A DNA stretch of 35,162 bases from an uncultured Methanobrevibacter sp. (GTDB lineage Archaea; Methanobacteriota; Methanobacteria; Methanobacteriales; Methanobacteriaceae), in contig OMVY01000026.1 of the NCBI GenBank assembly GCA_900314635.1, positions 1 through 35,162 of the forward strand, written 5' to 3'. The notes under the pieces were generated by a model that was given only the letters and a program-made list of their open reading frames with translations, ran no database searches and was not told where the DNA came from. Made by a program: the position numbers and the translations under genes. Below, one piece after another: positions 6,798 to 14,851 of the stretch. How positions within the stretch are numbered: position 1 is the stretch's first letter; every line of letters begins with the position of its first letter.

Positions 6798-7586
6798 ATG
6801 TGCGAGATATTCTGTTATAATTCTCTAAAACCAAAGGATGTCACACCATATCTGGAAAAGTTTTTTGCCGGCAGCAAATATCATCCCCATGGATGGGGAC
6901 TGGCAAATCTTTCTCCAGACTATTATGAAATAGCAAAAGAAGCTAAAAAAGCATCTGACAGCGAAATATTGGATGAGATATTATCAGATAATGTTTGTGG
7001 AAAAAATATCTTCGCGCATATCCGCTTGGCTACTATGGGAGAAATGAAGCCTTCAAACTGCCACCCCTTTTCAAAAAAAGACAATAACGGACGTACATGG
7101 GTGCTTGTTCACAATGGAACCATATTTGAGAGTCCAATCCTGAAAGAATACGAAGACTGCTCAATTGGAGAAACAGATTCTGAAAAAATACTCCATTATA
7201 TTGTAAATGAAGTGAATGAATTTGAAAAAGACTCAAAATCCACATATCATGAAAGGTTTGCCCTATTGAAGGAAATCATTTATGACTTGTCCAGGCATAA
7301 CAAGTTGAATCTTCTGATTTATGATGGAGAAGTGGCTTATGTCCATTCAAACATGCAAGGAACATTATATTATATAATAAAGGATGAGGAGCTCATGGTA
7401 TCCTCACATCCTGTAAGCGATGAAGACTGGCTGGATGTAGAGATAAATAAATTATTCTGCATAAATAATGGAAAAATCTATTATGAAGGATATGAACATG
7501 AAAATGAATTCATTGCCACTCCCGAACAGGAGGAATTCATGAAAAGCATATTGGATCGATTAAGCGATGGAGATGATGAGGATTGA
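6798..7586 (+). CDS. Class II glutamine amidotransferase-like protein (YafJ/EgtC-like)
   Basis: A 262-residue Ntn-hydrolase of the class II glutamine amidotransferase family. Cys2 directly after the initiator Met (MCEIFCYN) would be the N-terminal nucleophile after Met removal. Other family motifs are HGWGLA (about 32-37), HIRLATMG (about 75-82), NCHPF (about 88-92) and VHNGTI (about 104-109). Family members are EgtC-type gamma-glutamyl amidohydrolases or stand-alone amidotransferases with no synthase domain. GGAGG precedes the ATG. The next gene, 91 bases on, encodes a glutamate-cysteine ligase-like enzyme, so a gamma-glutamyl compound is a plausible substrate; this is an inference from context. 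Confidence 0.82.
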   Translation: MCEIFCYNSLKPKDVTPYLEKFFAGSKYHPHGWGLANLSPDYYEIAKEAKKASDSEILDEILSDNVCGKNIFAHIRLATMGEMKPSNCHPFSKKDNNGRTWVLVHNGTIFESPILKEYEDCSIGETDSEKILHYIVNEVNEFEKDSKSTYHERFALLKEIIYDLSRHNKLNLLIYDGEVAYVHSNMQGTLYYIIKDEELMVSSHPVSDEDWLDVEINKLFCINNGKIYYEGYEHENEFIATPEQEEFMKSILDRLSDGDDED

Positions 7587-7677
7587 TATCACAGCCGCAT
7601 AAAATTAGATATCAATCAAATAGTTAGGTGTCAAAAAGATATCCAAAAAACGATATCAATAAAAGTCAGGTGTGCAT

Positions 7678-9069
7678 ATGATTAGCGAAAGGGACATTAG
7701 AGACAGAATTTTTAAGGAATTCATAGCTCCAACAAAGGTGAAAAAGGATTACATCGGCATAGAAATAGAAATGCCAATCATAAACCTTAATAAGAAAGCC
7801 GTTGATTTCAATGTAGTCCACAAGGTAACAAACAGCTTTAAAAATGAATTCGGAGATTTCAAGGAAAACGGAATCGATTATGATGGAAACATATTCTCAT
7901 TGAGAAACGATTGCAATGACGACATTGTCTGCTACGACTGCTCATACAACAATATTGAATTTGCTATGGGAAAAGAAAAAGACCTGTTCACCATCAGCGA
8001 ACGTTTTGAAACATATTATAAATTTTTTAAGGATGAATTCGAAGAATGCAACCATACCCTGACAGGAATGGGAATCAACCCTTATAGAAAATACAATAAG
8101 GAGATTCCAATACCTAACGAGCGTTATCTGATGCTTTATCATTATTTAAAATCATATGACAATTACAGAAACCAACCGATTTATTTCCACAATTATCCTG
8201 GCTTTGGAATGTTTTCAAGCTCCTCACAGGTTCAGCTTGATGTCCATTACGATGATTTGATAAAAACAATCAACACTTTCTCACACCTAGAACCAATCAA
8301 GGGACTTCTCTTTTCAAACTCAGTATTCCTCGATGAGAACAAGGGAGTGACCTGCTTCAGAGATGCTCTATGGGAATACAGCACTCATGGAGTAAACCAG
8401 CACAACATCGGAGCATACGATATTGATTTTGAAAGCATGTCCGAACTTGAAAACTACCTGCAGACATTGAATATTTACTGTGTCGAGAGGAACGGCTCAT
8501 ATATTGACTTTCCAACCATGAATCTCCTTGATTACTTCAAGGAGGATAAGATAAGTGGAGAGAAATACACTCCTGAAGGATATGAGAAAATCGATGTGAT
8601 TCCTCAGCTTGATGACATAAAGTATTTGCGAGCATTCAAATTCATCAACCTGACATTCAGAGGAACTTTGGAATACCGAAGCGTCTGCACGCAGCCTATA
8701 AAGGATTCAATGTCCGTTGCTGCATTCCATGTCGGACTCAATAACAGAATCGACGAACTGGATGATATTCTTAAAAACGACCACAGCCTGACATACAAGG
8801 GATATAACTATGACGAGCTGAGAAAGCTTTTAATTCAGGACGAACTGCCTTCTTTCATAGACAGGGATGCTTTATGCTCACTGACAAAGCAGATACTTGA
8901 CTTGTCAAGGGACGGCCTTGAAGAGAGAGGAATAGGAGAAGAAAAATTCATTGACTGCCTCTATGACCGTGTTAAAAACAGAACAAACCCTGGAAAGGAA
9001 CTGATTAAATCCTTGAAAAACAATGTTCCAATTGAAGATATGATAAGGAAGTATGGCGAGCTATATTGA
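7678..9069 (+). CDS. Glutamate-cysteine ligase-like carboxylate-amine ligase (GCS2-like)
   Basis: A 463-residue ligase of the glutamate-cysteine ligase superfamily. The N-terminal GIEIEMP motif holds the metal/ATP-site acidic residues. SSSQVQLDVHYDD (about 181-193) matches the substrate-binding strand of the family. FRDALWEYSTHGVNQHNIG and LEYRSVCTQP are further conserved segments. The expected reaction is ATP-dependent gamma-linkage of glutamate to an amine; cysteine is not proven as the acceptor. I chose ATG 7678 over the in-frame GTG at 7672 because AGGTG (7668-7672) is the Shine-Dalgarno site five bases upstream. It lies in the same unit as the class II amidotransferase, recalling the EgtA/EgtC pair of ergothioneine synthesis. 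Confidence 0.78.
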   Translation: MISERDIRDRIFKEFIAPTKVKKDYIGIEIEMPIINLNKKAVDFNVVHKVTNSFKNEFGDFKENGIDYDGNIFSLRNDCNDDIVCYDCSYNNIEFAMGKEKDLFTISERFETYYKFFKDEFEECNHTLTGMGINPYRKYNKEIPIPNERYLMLYHYLKSYDNYRNQPIYFHNYPGFGMFSSSSQVQLDVHYDDLIKTINTFSHLEPIKGLLFSNSVFLDENKGVTCFRDALWEYSTHGVNQHNIGAYDIDFESMSELENYLQTLNIYCVERNGSYIDFPTMNLLDYFKEDKISGEKYTPEGYEKIDVIPQLDDIKYLRAFKFINLTFRGTLEYRSVCTQPIKDSMSVAAFHVGLNNRIDELDDILKNDHSLTYKGYNYDELRKLLIQDELPSFIDRDALCSLTKQILDLSRDGLEERGIGEEKFIDCLYDRVKNRTNPGKELIKSLKNNVPIEDMIRKYGELY

Positions 9070-9306
9070 TTTTCAACTCTTTATTATTTTTATCTATTTT
9101 TACTTAACCTCTTTTTTATTTGCAAACTTTTTTTCTTGTATTCCTATCAAGTATATTATCAACATGGAATATATCAAATTGAATAAAATCAATTTTAGAA
9201 GATTATATTTAAAAATTTAAATAGCATATAGAATAATTATTATATAATGATTAAAGTTTATTAATGAATTTTAAACATTTAAATTATAATTAAAGAGTGT
9301 GTTATC
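9070..9306 (+). other. T-rich terminator followed by DUF169 promoter region
   Basis: From about 9073 to 9140 the plus strand has repeated T-runs (TTATTTTTATCTATTTTTAC, then two longer runs), fitting archaeal termination of the ligase gene. From about 9205 to 9260 it is AT-rich with TATA-like TTATATAATG (9240-9249), a plausible promoter for the gene at 9307. No RNA gene is seen. Confidence 0.4.
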
Positions 9307-10137
9307 ATGGATTCAAAAGTAAATAATCTGCTCGAGTCCAATTTCAAGCCCATAGTTTTAATTAAAACTGATGAAAAGCCTGAAAATGCAATCGGTCCAA
9401 AATCAAATAGAGGCCATGGATGCGTAATGACTTTCATTGGCAGAACCATCAAGGACAGGATACCATCTGTATTTGAAAAGGATACAATTTCATGTTTCGG
9501 AGCTATTGTAGGTTTGGGATTTGGAAATGGGTATAAAGAAAGCGACATGGGACTTGAATGTTTTGCCTCATTTTTATCAACAGGCTTGAAGGATGCAGAA
9601 GACAAGGAGAGATATGGAAAAATTATTAATATGAGACCTCCTCAAGGACGCAAGATGTTTGAAGAAGGAGAAAGAATATACAGCTCTTATGAGAGGGCTA
9701 AGAACTTCATGCAAAACAAGGTTCCCTACTACGAAAACAGCGAAAAATATGTTGTGTTCAAGCCTTTGGAAGATGTGGATGAAAATGACGATGTGGAAGC
9801 GGTCATATTTACAGTGAATGCACTTGAATTGTCTGTCCTTATCAGTTTTGACACATCACTCAGAGATGAATTCGGATATGTCATGACTCCTCCTTCTGCA
9901 GCATGCCAGGCTATTGGCAACTATGTATTTTTTGAGGCTGAAAAAGAGGACCCTCATGGAATATTAGGCCTTATCGACCTTGCAGGCAGAAATGCAATGA
10001 GACCTCCTCTTAAAACCGATTACTTCACATTTGCAGTGCCTTGGAAGCTGTTTAAAAAGTATGAAGAGAATGCAGAGTACTCATATCTTGACGGTGCTGT
10101 ATGGGAGAATATGAAAAACAATTTGAAGGAAAATTAA
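9307..10137 (+). CDS. DUF169-family protein
   Basis: A 276-residue soluble protein resembling the DUF169 (COG2043) family, which is common in methanogens and has no assigned function. Family-like segments are KPIVLIKTDEKPENA near the N-terminus, MTPPSAACQAIGNY with a conserved cysteine (about 197-210), GLIDLAGRNAMRPPL (about 221-235) and TFAVPWKLFKKYEENAE near the C-terminus. Cys36 lies in GHGCVMTF. No signal peptide or membrane segment is visible. Monocistronic by context, with weak purine-rich GAGTGTG before the start. Confidence 0.8.
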   Translation: MDSKVNNLLESNFKPIVLIKTDEKPENAIGPKSNRGHGCVMTFIGRTIKDRIPSVFEKDTISCFGAIVGLGFGNGYKESDMGLECFASFLSTGLKDAEDKERYGKIINMRPPQGRKMFEEGERIYSSYERAKNFMQNKVPYYENSEKYVVFKPLEDVDENDDVEAVIFTVNALELSVLISFDTSLRDEFGYVMTPPSAACQAIGNYVFFEAEKEDPHGILGLIDLAGRNAMRPPLKTDYFTFAVPWKLFKKYEENAEYSYLDGAVWENMKNNLKEN

Positions 10138-10198
10138 ATTTTAAAAAAATGAAAAAACATAAAGATTTTTCTAATTTTAAAAAAAACAATAAAATAAT

Positions 10199-10241
10199 GC
10201 ATTTCTAAAATTTAAAAAAATGCATTTCTAAAATTTAAAAA
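10199..10241. repeat. Two-copy AT-rich direct repeat
   Basis: ATGCATTTCTAAAATTTAAA and the A-run after it occur twice in tandem with a period of about 22 bp, between the convergent DUF169 and FabG-like genes. It probably belongs to the terminator region. Confidence 0.5.
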
Positions 10242-10246
10242 AAAAG

Positions 10247-10272
10247 TAGTTAGTTAATAAATTAACTAACTA
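10247..10272 (-). terminator. Hairpin terminator for the FabG-like gene
   Basis: A perfect 12-bp inverted repeat (TAGTTAGTTAAT / ATTAACTAACTA) with a 2-base loop lies 18 bases after the stop of the minus-strand reductase gene. On the minus strand it is followed by about nine T residues. This is the form of a hairpin plus T-tract terminator, unusually clear for an archaeon. Confidence 0.65.
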
Positions 10273-10290
10273 TCAACTATTTTTATCAAT

Positions 10291-11037
10291 CTATTGCAAT
10301 ACGAATCCGCCGTTAGGGGATATTGTCTGTCCAGTCAGATAGGTAGCATCCAAGATGTAGTCTAAAGCTCCTGCAATGTCTGATACATCACCAATGCGTC
10401 CAAGAGGAATGGTAGCTGCAAGTGCGTTTAATTCATCCTGGTTTACACCGCGAAGCATGTCGGTCATGATCATACCCGGTGCGATAGCATTTACACGTAC
10501 TTGGCGAGGTGCAAATTCAAGTGCTAAAGCTCTGACAAGACCAATTACACCAGTTTTTGCAGCACAGTAGTCACCTTGGTTGATAACACCAGTCATACCT
10601 CCGACAGATGCAGTGCATGTAATGGAAGCATCACCATTATCCACCATATAAGGAAGGCACAAGTGGGACATGTGCATCATGCTGACAAGGTTGGTGTTGA
10701 TTACAGCTTCATAAGCATCAGGCTGGAGGTCAATGAAATTGGAGTTGTTTGTAATTCCTGCATTGTTTACAAGAGCATCAACCTTTTCTTCACCGAAGAA
10801 TTCAACAGCTTCCTTGACCAGTTTTTCACAGTCTTCGAATTTACTTACATCCGCTTGTACAGCGAGAGCATCTACACCAAATTCTGATTTGATTTCATCA
10901 ATTACTTCTTCAGTCAAAGCCTTGGATGAGTTACTGCGGTAGTTGATAACAACATTGTAACCTTTTTCACCAAGTTTTAAAGCCATAGCTTTACCGATTC
11001 CACGGGAACCGCCAGTAATAATTGCATTTTTTGCCAT
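10291..11037 (-). CDS. fabG: Short-chain dehydrogenase/reductase, FabG-like
   Basis: A 248-residue classical SDR. The cofactor loop is TGGSRGIGKAMA (8-19), the structural NNAG motif is at about 91-94, and the catalytic Ser-Tyr-Lys set is in TASVGG and GDYCAAKTG. IAPGMIMTDM and the C-terminal GGFVLQ are typical of FabG-type 3-oxoacyl-ACP reductases. Methanogens lack bacterial-type fatty acid synthesis, so the name marks similarity and the true oxo substrate is open. AAGGA precedes the ATG by seven bases. Monocistronic, with a clear hairpin terminator. Confidence 0.85.
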   Translation of the reverse strand: MAKNAIITGGSRGIGKAMALKLGEKGYNVVINYRSNSSKALTEEVIDEIKSEFGVDALAVQADVSKFEDCEKLVKEAVEFFGEEKVDALVNNAGITNNSNFIDLQPDAYEAVINTNLVSMMHMSHLCLPYMVDNGDASITCTASVGGMTGVINQGDYCAAKTGVIGLVRALALEFAPRQVRVNAIAPGMIMTDMLRGVNQDELNALAATIPLGRIGDVSDIAGALDYILDATYLTGQTISPNGGFVLQ

Positions 11038-11308
11038 AATAATTCCTTCATTTTTTTATAAAAATAGAGTCAAATCTTAAGTCTAAGAAATAATCTAGAA
11101 ATATCATTCAAAGTCTGAAAGAAAAATCATCTATTTTTATTAATTGTATTTTTATGTTATCAAAATTATAAAATTATCGAAAATGTTATGGATTTTCCAG
11201 TGAAATTTATAAAAAATAATGAAAAAAACATATCATAATATTGTGATATGATAATATTTATATATGAGAATTTAAATAATACAAACTAGATAATTTAATG
11301 TGATAAAA
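11038..11308. other. Divergent intergenic region before the metal-sensor gene
   Basis: A 271-bp AT-rich region between the minus-strand reductase and the plus-strand CadC-like gene. It contains a likely ArsR-family operator at 11229-11250 and a TATA-like TATTTATATA at about 11255-11264. The reductase promoter must also be here but is not distinct. No ORF or RNA gene seen. Confidence 0.45.
11229..11250 (+). promoter_or_regulatory. Candidate ArsR/CadC operator
   Basis: An inverted repeat, CATATCA-N8-TGATATG, lies just before the TATA-like element of the metal-sensor/ATPase operon. The segment ATATCATAATAT (11230-11241) also recurs as ATATGATAATAT (11246-11257), a 16-bp-period direct repeat. 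Self-repression by the sensor encoded next is the usual arrangement in this family. Confidence 0.5.
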
Positions 11309-11686
11309 ATGGCAAATGAAAAAAATCTTGAAAATATTGGCGATGACGTCTGTGAGGAATTATGCCTCCATGAAGACGTTGTCGAAAGAGCAAAGACTCA
11401 TATGATTGAAGAAGACCAGTATTCCGATCTGGCTGAGTTTTTAAAAATATTTGGAAATCCTACAAGATTAAAAATAATATCCTTGTTATGTTTTGAAGAT
11501 TTATGCGTTTGTGACATTTGTGAAGCATTAGATTTAAACCAGACCACTGTATCAAATCAATTGAGAATTTTACGTGCAAACAACATTGTGAAATATGTAA
11601 AAGAAGGAAAGATGGCAAGATACTCCCTTACTGACCTCCACATTGAAATGATATACAAAATCGGCCTGGAACATATTTTAGAATAA
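11309..11686 (+). CDS. CadC-type ArsR-family metal-sensing repressor
   Basis: A 125-residue winged-helix ArsR/SmtB regulator. The N-terminal CEELC pair together with the DLCVCDICEAL helix reproduces the four-cysteine alpha3N site of CadC, which binds Cd, Pb or Bi. The C-terminal DLHIEMIYKIGLEHILE keeps the Asp/His/His/Glu pattern of the alpha5 zinc site. The DNA-recognition helix is NQTTVSNQLRIL. I chose ATG 11309 over the in-frame GTG at 11300 because GTGAT is the Shine-Dalgarno site. It directly precedes, and presumably controls, the heavy-metal ATPase. Confidence 0.87.
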   Translation: MANEKNLENIGDDVCEELCLHEDVVERAKTHMIEEDQYSDLAEFLKIFGNPTRLKIISLLCFEDLCVCDICEALDLNQTTVSNQLRILRANNIVKYVKEGKMARYSLTDLHIEMIYKIGLEHILE

Positions 11687-11705
11687 AAATTTCAAGGTGT
11701 TTAAA

Positions 11706-12329
11706 TTGAATGCAAATAGATGTTATGACCCAGATTGCCCAGAGGAAATCTGTTTCAATCCAAAACATTATAACTATATTTGTTTTAATCCAGATTGTGA
11801 TGATATTCATTGTACAGATGAAAAGCATTATGATAAGCAATTATTAGTAGATTATCAAAAAAGTACTGACTTAAGCGTATTCAATCATAGGGAAGAAATC
11901 GATTATGAAGAAGATGTTGACATAAGCATCTGCGGCTGTCCTGACTGTGCAGACGACCATGACCATGATCATCATGACCACGACCACAGCCACGGCCATG
12001 AACACAACCATGACCATCAGGACCATGAAGCAAAAGCTGACACATGTTCAGACCCAGACTGCGACTGCCACGACCACGACCATGAGCATGACCACAGTCA
12101 CGAACATGGCCATGACCACGAGCATGAACATGAACATCACAAACATGAAGCAAAAACAGATACCTGCTCAGACCCAGACTGCGACTGCCATGACCATGAC
12201 CATGATCACGAACATGAACATGAACATCACAAACATGAAGCAAAAACAGATACCTGCTCAGACCCAGACTGCGACTGCCATGACCATGATCACAGATACC
12301 TGCTCAGACCCAGACTGCGACTGCCATGA
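11706..12329 (+). CDS. P1B heavy-metal ATPase, N-terminal His/Cys-rich part (frameshifted)
   Basis: The first 207 codons of the metal ATPase gene. The reading frame is correct until about 12297, then ends in the nonsense tail RYLLRPRLRLP and a TGA. The coding part has CYDPDC, CFNPKH and CFNPDC motifs, then SICGCPDCADD, then repeats of long HDHDH/HEHEH runs separated by DTCSDPDCDC. These are probable cytoplasmic metal-binding segments for zinc-class ions. The start is read as TTG 11706: AGGTG at 11695-11699 lies six bases upstream, and the in-frame GTG 11697 is part of it. Compared with the next repeat unit, 38 bp are missing at about 12293, so the frame is lost; the ATPase continues in the +1 frame (12280-14583). 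Real lesion, phase variation and assembly error are all possible. Confidence 0.72.
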   Translation: MNANRCYDPDCPEEICFNPKHYNYICFNPDCDDIHCTDEKHYDKQLLVDYQKSTDLSVFNHREEIDYEEDVDISICGCPDCADDHDHDHHDHDHSHGHEHNHDHQDHEAKADTCSDPDCDCHDHDHEHDHSHEHGHDHEHEHEHHKHEAKTDTCSDPDCDCHDHDHDHEHEHEHHKHEAKTDTCSDPDCDCHDHDHRYLLRPRLRLP

Positions 12330-12545
12330 CCATGATCACGAACATGAACATGAACATCACAAACATGAAGCAAAAGCAGATACCTGCTCAGACCCAGACT
12401 GCGACTGCCATGACCATGACCATGAACATCATGACCACAACCACAGCCACGGCCATGAACACAAACACGAACATCATGACCATGATCATCACGAACATGA
12501 AGCAAAAGCAGATACCTGCTCAGACCCAGAATGTGGATGTCATGA
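12035..12545 (+). repeat. His/Cys-rich coding repeats (CSDPDCDC units)
   Basis: Six copies of the CSDPDCDC-type motif occur, the last as CSDPECGC. Each is followed by His/Asp or His/Glu runs and EAKADT or EAKTDT. Spacings between copies are about 120, 90, 46, 84 and 132 bp. All except 46 are multiples of three, and 46 equals the next unit minus 38 bp, which marks the deletion. The SICGCPDCADD module brackets the array on both sides (about 11923 and 12573). Confidence 0.8.
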
Positions 12546-14583
12546 CCATGACCATGACGATGATGATATTGAAATCAGCATCTGCGGCTGTCCTGACTGT
12601 GCAGACGATGATGACCACGACCACGGCCATGACCACGGCGATGGTGATGAAGAACTGCTTGCAGAAGGAAAACCATTAATCGCAAACAGACCTATTCAAA
12701 TTATCGTTTCAAGTGGAGTAATGTTTGCATTAGGCCATATTTTGGAATTTGCAGGAATAAATCCTCTCTTTGCTACAATCGGAAGCTTCCAGCTGAATCT
12801 TGTAACAATCATATTCATGTGTACTGCACTCATTGCAGGATATGAAATAGCTAAGATGGCTTACAGATCATTAGTCAGAAGACACACTGTAGGTCCTGCA
12901 ATGCTCATGTGCATTGCTTGTGTGGCTGCATTCATCATAGGACACCCTGAAGAAGGTGCAGCTGTAACATTCCTCTACTTCATTGCAGAGTTCCTGGAAG
13001 ACTATGCAGAGCACCGTGCAAAACGTTCAATCAAATCCCTTGTTGAAATCGCACCTGAAACCGCTCGCGTGAAAGTTGGTGATGGGGAAGAGATGAGAAA
13101 AGTCGATGATGTGAATATCGGCGAGATTGTAATCGTAAAACCTGGAGACAAGATTCCTCTTGACGGAAAGGTTGTTACAGGCTCATCATCAGTAAACCAG
13201 GCATCAATTACAGGAGAAAGCGTTCCTGTGCTAAAAGAGATTGGAAACGAAGTATTCTCAGGTACTGTAAACGAAGACGGATATCTTGAAGTTGTTGTAA
13301 CTAAAAAAGCAAAGGATTCAGTTATTTCAAAAATCGTAACACTGGTTAAAAGGTCACAGCTCAACAGATCCGAAACCGAAACCCTTGTCGAGAAGATATC
13401 CAAATACTACACTCCGATAATGATGATTGGAGCTGCCTGTGTGGCATTCATACCTCCACTTGCATTTGGACAGGACTTGGCGAGCTGGGTTTACAGGGCT
13501 CTTTCACTTTTAGTAATCTCATGTCCTTGCGCATTCCTTATTTCAACTCCTGTAGGTATGGTATCAGCCATTACATCAGCAACAAAAAATGGTGTTTTAA
13601 TTAAGGGAAGCACCTATGTCGAAGAGATGAGAAATGTCAAAGCCGTTATTTTCGATAAAACAGGAACATTAACTGAAGGAAAATTAGTTCTAAGCGATAT
13701 AGATGTCCTGGATGATCACTTCACACAAGATGAGATTGTGAAAATTGCAGCATCCCTTGAAAGCCAGTCAAGCCACCCTATTGCACAGGCTATTGTCAAC
13801 TATGCGGATTATGAAGAATTGGAATTCTATGAAACATCCGATTTCAAGAACATTCCAGGAAAAGGAATTTCAGGTACAATCAAAGGCAATAAATACTATG
13901 CAGCAAATGAATCATTAATCGAAGAATCCGAATTCAATGTTTCACGTGAAGAAATAAACAGATATTCAGCAGATGGAAAGACTGTAGTGTGCATTGGAAA
14001 TGAAGAGCATGTCATAGGCATAATCGCTGTAAGCGACAAGCTACGTGACAATGCTGCAGAAGTAATCCGCGACTTGAAGGAAAGCGGAGTGCAAACAATA
14101 ATGCTTACTGGAGACAACAAAATCGCTGCAAGAAATGTTGCAGACAAGATTGGAATTGATTATGTATACTCCAATCTGCTTCCAGAAGACAAATTGAACA
14201 TCCTGGATACAATCAGAAACAAGTTCGGTGATGTTGCCATGGTTGGTGATGGAATCAACGACGCTCCAGCTCTTGCTAGATCAAATATCGGAATTGCAAT
14301 GGGCGCTGCAGGTTCAGATGTTGCAATCGAAACAGCTGATGTTGCCCTTATGCAGGACGACATTTCAAAACTGCCTTATCTGTTTAAATTAAGCCATAAG
14401 ACAATGGGCATCATTACACAAAACATTACTGTAGCTATTGCAGTCAAGTTGATTTGTGTTGTACTGGCTATTTTAGGAATAATCACTCTGATGATGTCTG
14501 TTGGTTTTGGAGATTTAGGATTGACATTGCTTGTTATCTTAAACTCCTTTAGAATCGCTAGAGTTAAAGACCCTCTATTCTAG
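12280..14583 (+). CDS. P1B-type Zn/Cd/Pb-transporting ATPase, main part
   Basis: Continuation of the frameshifted ATPase, open from the ATG at 12280 (768 codons). After the remaining His/Cys-rich repeats and a second SICGCPDCADD module come paired membrane segments, then TGESVPV (actuator TGE), the metal-binding SCPCAFL in the membrane, and the phosphorylation motif DKTGTLTEG. SSHPIAQAI (nucleotide domain), MLTGDN and VGDGINDAPALA (hinge) follow. The last segment GDLGLTLLVILNSFRIAR keeps the aspartate typical of ZntA/CadA P1B-2 pumps. It exports Zn, Cd or Pb at the cell membrane, driven by ATP. Whether translation restarts at 12280 or needs a frameshift is unknown; no good ribosome-binding site precedes it. 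Confidence 0.85.
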   Translation: MTMITDTCSDPDCDCHDHDHEHEHEHHKHEAKADTCSDPDCDCHDHDHEHHDHNHSHGHEHKHEHHDHDHHEHEAKADTCSDPECGCHDHDHDDDDIEISICGCPDCADDDDHDHGHDHGDGDEELLAEGKPLIANRPIQIIVSSGVMFALGHILEFAGINPLFATIGSFQLNLVTIIFMCTALIAGYEIAKMAYRSLVRRHTVGPAMLMCIACVAAFIIGHPEEGAAVTFLYFIAEFLEDYAEHRAKRSIKSLVEIAPETARVKVGDGEEMRKVDDVNIGEIVIVKPGDKIPLDGKVVTGSSSVNQASITGESVPVLKEIGNEVFSGTVNEDGYLEVVVTKKAKDSVISKIVTLVKRSQLNRSETETLVEKISKYYTPIMMIGAACVAFIPPLAFGQDLASWVYRALSLLVISCPCAFLISTPVGMVSAITSATKNGVLIKGSTYVEEMRNVKAVIFDKTGTLTEGKLVLSDIDVLDDHFTQDEIVKIAASLESQSSHPIAQAIVNYADYEELEFYETSDFKNIPGKGISGTIKGNKYYAANESLIEESEFNVSREEINRYSADGKTVVCIGNEEHVIGIIAVSDKLRDNAAEVIRDLKESGVQTIMLTGDNKIAARNVADKIGIDYVYSNLLPEDKLNILDTIRNKFGDVAMVGDGINDAPALARSNIGIAMGAAGSDVAIETADVALMQDDISKLPYLFKLSHKTMGIITQNITVAIAVKLICVVLAILGIITLMMSVGFGDLGLTLLVILNSFRIARVKDPLF

Positions 14584-14851
14584 GTCTTTAACTATTTTTT
14601 TATTTTTTCTATTTTTATTTTATTGATTACTTATTTAATGAGTTTTATTTTTCTATCTTATTTTTCCTATTGATTAGTTATTTAATGAGTTTTATTTTTC
14701 TATCTTATTTTTCCTATTGATTAGTTATTTAATCTGTTTATTTTTTCTATTTTTTCTATTGATTACTTATATCAACATATTAGAATTTCAACTTGTTTTA
14801 AAATATTAAAAATAGCTCATTTAATTCATATTTACTGAGAATTATTCAATA
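14584..14851 (+). terminator. T-rich terminator region with 47-bp tandem repeat
   Basis: Follows the ATPase stop codon. After T-runs at 14595-14622, a 47-bp unit starting TTATTTAATGAGTTTTATTT is present twice without change (14631-14677 and 14678-14724). A degenerate third copy follows (about 14725-14766). Each unit carries several T-tracts, so the block acts plausibly as a serial archaeal terminator. The end of the convergent zinc-ribbon gene follows; no gene is seen. Confidence 0.6.

Noticed and set aside
6798-6830. The amidotransferase N-terminus MCEIFCYN resembles the CEIFCYD metal site of CadC
   Set aside because: The rest of the protein has class II amidotransferase motifs (HGWGLA, VHNGTI) with Cys2 as the expected nucleophile; the resemblance is chance.
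10138-10290. Small RNA or riboswitch between the DUF169 and FabG-like genes
   Set aside because: The hairpin lies after the stop of the minus-strand gene and is followed by a T-tract on that strand, so it is a terminator.
11881-12505. Long open frames on the minus strand and in other plus frames across the His-rich repeats
   Set aside because: They arise from the low-complexity CAT/GAC/CAC repeat, give Met/Thr- or His/Gly-only products and have no ribosome-binding sites.
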